Assembly (NCBI GenBank): GCA_958450325.1
Contig: OY288243.1
Location: forward strand, 1,526,586 to 1,590,585
Reading direction: 5' to 3'
Length of the DNA stretch: 64,000 nucleotides
Origin: Agrostemma githago
Lineage: Eukaryota > Streptophyta > Magnoliopsida > Caryophyllales > Caryophyllaceae
Below the pieces are notes generated by a model that searched no databases, was not told the DNA's origin, and was given only the letters and a program-made list of their open reading frames with translations. Below are positions 61,830 through 64,000 of the stretch, one piece after another. The position numbers were made by a program, and so were the translations under genes. Within the stretch, counting starts at the first letter, position 1, and each line of letters starts with the position of its first letter.

Positions 61830-63458
61830 TGTTGGTTTCATGTCGATAGACGATGAGCTTCTTCAGAGTTCAGAGCACTTGATTGCGTTCCTAAGAAGAT
61901 GCCTCGTAAGCACCAACGATTACTTCTGCAAAAGAAATTCGCGCTCTTCAATCGATTATTGGACATTTCATGTAAACGGGTCATGAGGTTTCTATCTGAA
62001 GATGACAAGTCACAGCAGCAGACGACATTCCCATCCTCATCCTTGTGATTTAAACAAGAGCAACGCCAGCACGCCTGGAAAACAATCTGTTTTTACACAA
62101 ACTTGTAAATCGGTCACGTAATTACACCAGGCCATATATATAAGATCAAAATTGGGATAGGTGGTATATATGAACCGATGCTAACCATTTCAATGATGAG
62201 GGTTTCAAGTCGAGGAGATTTGTCGATCAAGCTTCTCACACGTTCCAACGTCCACACATCATGCGGAAAGTGATCGAGTTCTAAGTTCGTCAGGTTACTG
62301 AAATCAGGCCTAAGAAGAACCTGTACCGAATCCAATCCAAAGACTCGTTATTTCTTAGCTTTAATAATAATAATATGAACGGATAATGGGAAAAATGCTA
62401 CGTACCTCTACCGAGTCATTTTGAAAATGTAATTCCGTAGTTTTATTAGCAGCGGCTTTTAGAAGTTCCCATTCATGCTCGACTCTACTTCATCCAATCG
62501 TAACAACCTCAGTGTATGGTGAGACGCACCAGAATATTAGCTTTGCGTTGACAAAAGAGCCAGAGTACTTCCACGATGGAGTAATTTTTAAACCAATATT
62601 TGTATTGTAAGTTAAAAATGCCAGATTAGGGGCGTCGATTTCCAATGTACCTTTGACAAACGTGCAACTTTCCATTGTTAGAACTCGGAGTGTAGCACTA
62701 CGATAAACAACATGAGTGTGATTAGGGAGACAGAAGCAAGATTTGAGGGTCAATTCTTTGAGCACTTGACAGCTGGAAAACAATCGATTCATTGAATCAA
62801 AATCCAGGAATCTGATGCCATCTAGATGAATGATCTTCAGTTAAGGCAACCAGGCCGACTGCGGAATATGAATGTCGTATGCGAAACCTTTGATTCTCAA
62901 TTTCAGTAGTGTTTCACACAGGAAGAAGTCGTTGGGCAGACGACACTCCCATGTAGCAGGCTCGTAATGAAGCTCTTGAACACCCTTTTGTACCGCCTTC
63001 TGTACTACACTACTAACCCATCGGTTCCAATCGAAATACAAATCCCCGTGGCCTCCATAAAATAGATTCAATTCTCGACAAAATAGACTGAATTTGTTGA
63101 TGGATGAGTTTCGATGCAGCTCCAAAACTCTGTCGACAAACTCCTTGAACCTTCGAGTTGCTTTTATTTTCCCATCATAGTTGTGACATGGTACAACATC
63201 AAAAGAAAGAGAGGTGGTCAATGTGAAAAGGTAGCGCCATCTCGTTGATAGAATACTCGTTCTCCCAGCACATCGAGTAGTAGGCAGTAACGACAGCACG
63301 TGAGCCAGAAGTTCGTCAGGTAAACTGCTAATCCTATCCACCAACCGACTATTCTCGCTAATTATCGTCTCTTCTTCTACATGTTTACCAAGTTTTGTAT
63401 CCTCGAATTTCTTGAGCCTCTTAAAAGGATACTCGCTCAGCTCCGTCGAATCAACCAT
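61830..63458 (-). pseudogene. Broken F-box/LRR gene (module 3, gene G)
   Basis: Counterpart of genes A and D, with the start at 63458 and F-box intact (RISSLPDELLAHVLSLLPTT). It carries a nonsense codon at 62841-62843 (Lys codon of the WLPKLK motif changed to TAA) and a second at about 62490 (Gly to TGA). Exon 2 (near 62335-62185) has lost the EEM part of the usual EEMPDF motif by an in-frame deletion. Exon 3 is also diverged. The first 205 codons, with the F-box and a few LRR strands, remain open. A truncated protein is possible, but the gene is probably dead. Confidence 0.85.
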
Positions 63459-63959
63459 CTTCCGCTTCAGAGGCCAAATTTGAACAGAAGCAGGGCTCTT
63501 GTTCGTCAGCTTATATTTATAAAATAATAATACGTGGTTTTTTTTTTTGGTGCAATTGGTTGATTATTATTGGGTCGATTGATTATGGAAATCGATAAAT
63601 ATTTAGCTAGAAAAATTCGTTAGGATTTAGGAAAGTCTCGTTAGGGTAAATTGATTCCGTTATTAGATTTCTAATATAATATATACTCGTAGATTTTATT
63701 TATTATTTTAATAATCTGGACGACACGTCATCAACCTGTATTCTGGACCTAATCAATCGGTCACCCGTGTGATCCAATCTATATTCGACTACGACTACGA
63801 TTTAGGAAAGTCTCGTTAGGGTTGTAACCGAGTTAAACCCTCACCATCGACAACAATGCATATAAATATATACACAATCAATGTTTTGGTGAAAAAAATC
63901 ATTAGAAACGGAAGGTCGAGTTCGTATTGCCATTCATTCCAATTATCCTAAAGACGACG
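63459..63959. promoter_or_regulatory. Bidirectional promoter of module 3
   Basis: Matches the gap between genes A and B, including the conserved block near 63710-63870. A TATAAATA lies at 63861-63868, 92 bases before the ATG of gene H. A short 'gatttaggaaagtctcgtta' duplication is seen (63615 and 63799). Confidence 0.5.
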
Positions 63960-64000
63960 ATGAGACCATCTACGAAACTTGGTAAACATGAAGAAGAAGA
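63960..64000 (+). CDS. F-box gene H, 5' end only (module 3)
   Basis: ATG at 63960 followed by MRPSTKLGKHEEE, matching the start of genes B and E. The rest lies beyond the window, so whether it is intact is unknown. Confidence 0.7.
   Translation, partial: MRPSTKLGKHEEE

Overview
This is a nuclear segment of a flowering-plant genome, most likely a eudicot. The support is plant gene families with many GT-AG introns, intergenic DNA rich in A+T, Stowaway-type MITEs, a plant L1-type LINE, a Ty1/copia element, a Helitron and an F-box/FBD array. Frequent TACTCCGTA-like words would suit Caryophyllales, but that is a guess. Gene models were built by hand from splice-site and frame consistency.

Left part (1-8355): two intact, intronless-in-CDS 3-ketoacyl-CoA synthase genes stand head to head as arms of a large inverted duplication. 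The arms are about 2.6 kb and include the 5' UTR intron. The 3.1-kb loop holds a fold-back array of a 333-bp repeat.

Middle part (9061-34469): a single-copy housekeeping block. It contains a STRAP-like WD40 protein (-), the 26S proteasome ATPase RPT6 (-), an Agenet/ENT chromatin-reader-like protein (-), two tandem receptor-like kinases of the At5g20050 type (+), and an acyl-protein-thioesterase-like hydrolase (+). As I recall the Arabidopsis map, RPT6, the Tudor/Agenet gene, the kinase and the hydrolase lie in the same order around At5g19990-At5g20060. This block is therefore probably ancestral microsynteny.

Transposon part (35080-47856): a full-length LINE on the minus strand (two ORFs, 19-bp target-site duplication, poly-A end) lies beside a full-length Ty1/copia element (two 960-bp LTRs that look identical, 5-bp target-site duplication, one open gag-pol frame). 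An unidentified decayed coding-like stretch lies between them.

Right part (47987-64000): an array of F-box/LRR/FBD genes built from a repeated three-gene module (-,+,+). Two modules are complete and a third is cut by the window edge. Five genes look intact in frame, two are broken, and one is only entered. The modules carry a solo LTR, a Stowaway MITE and a Helitron that landed just after a TATA box.

No new enzymatic or defence system is evident. The notable content is structural: the KCS palindrome with its fold-back spacer, the tandemly extended STRAP tail, the modular F-box array with shared frameshifts, and several precisely bounded transposon insertions.
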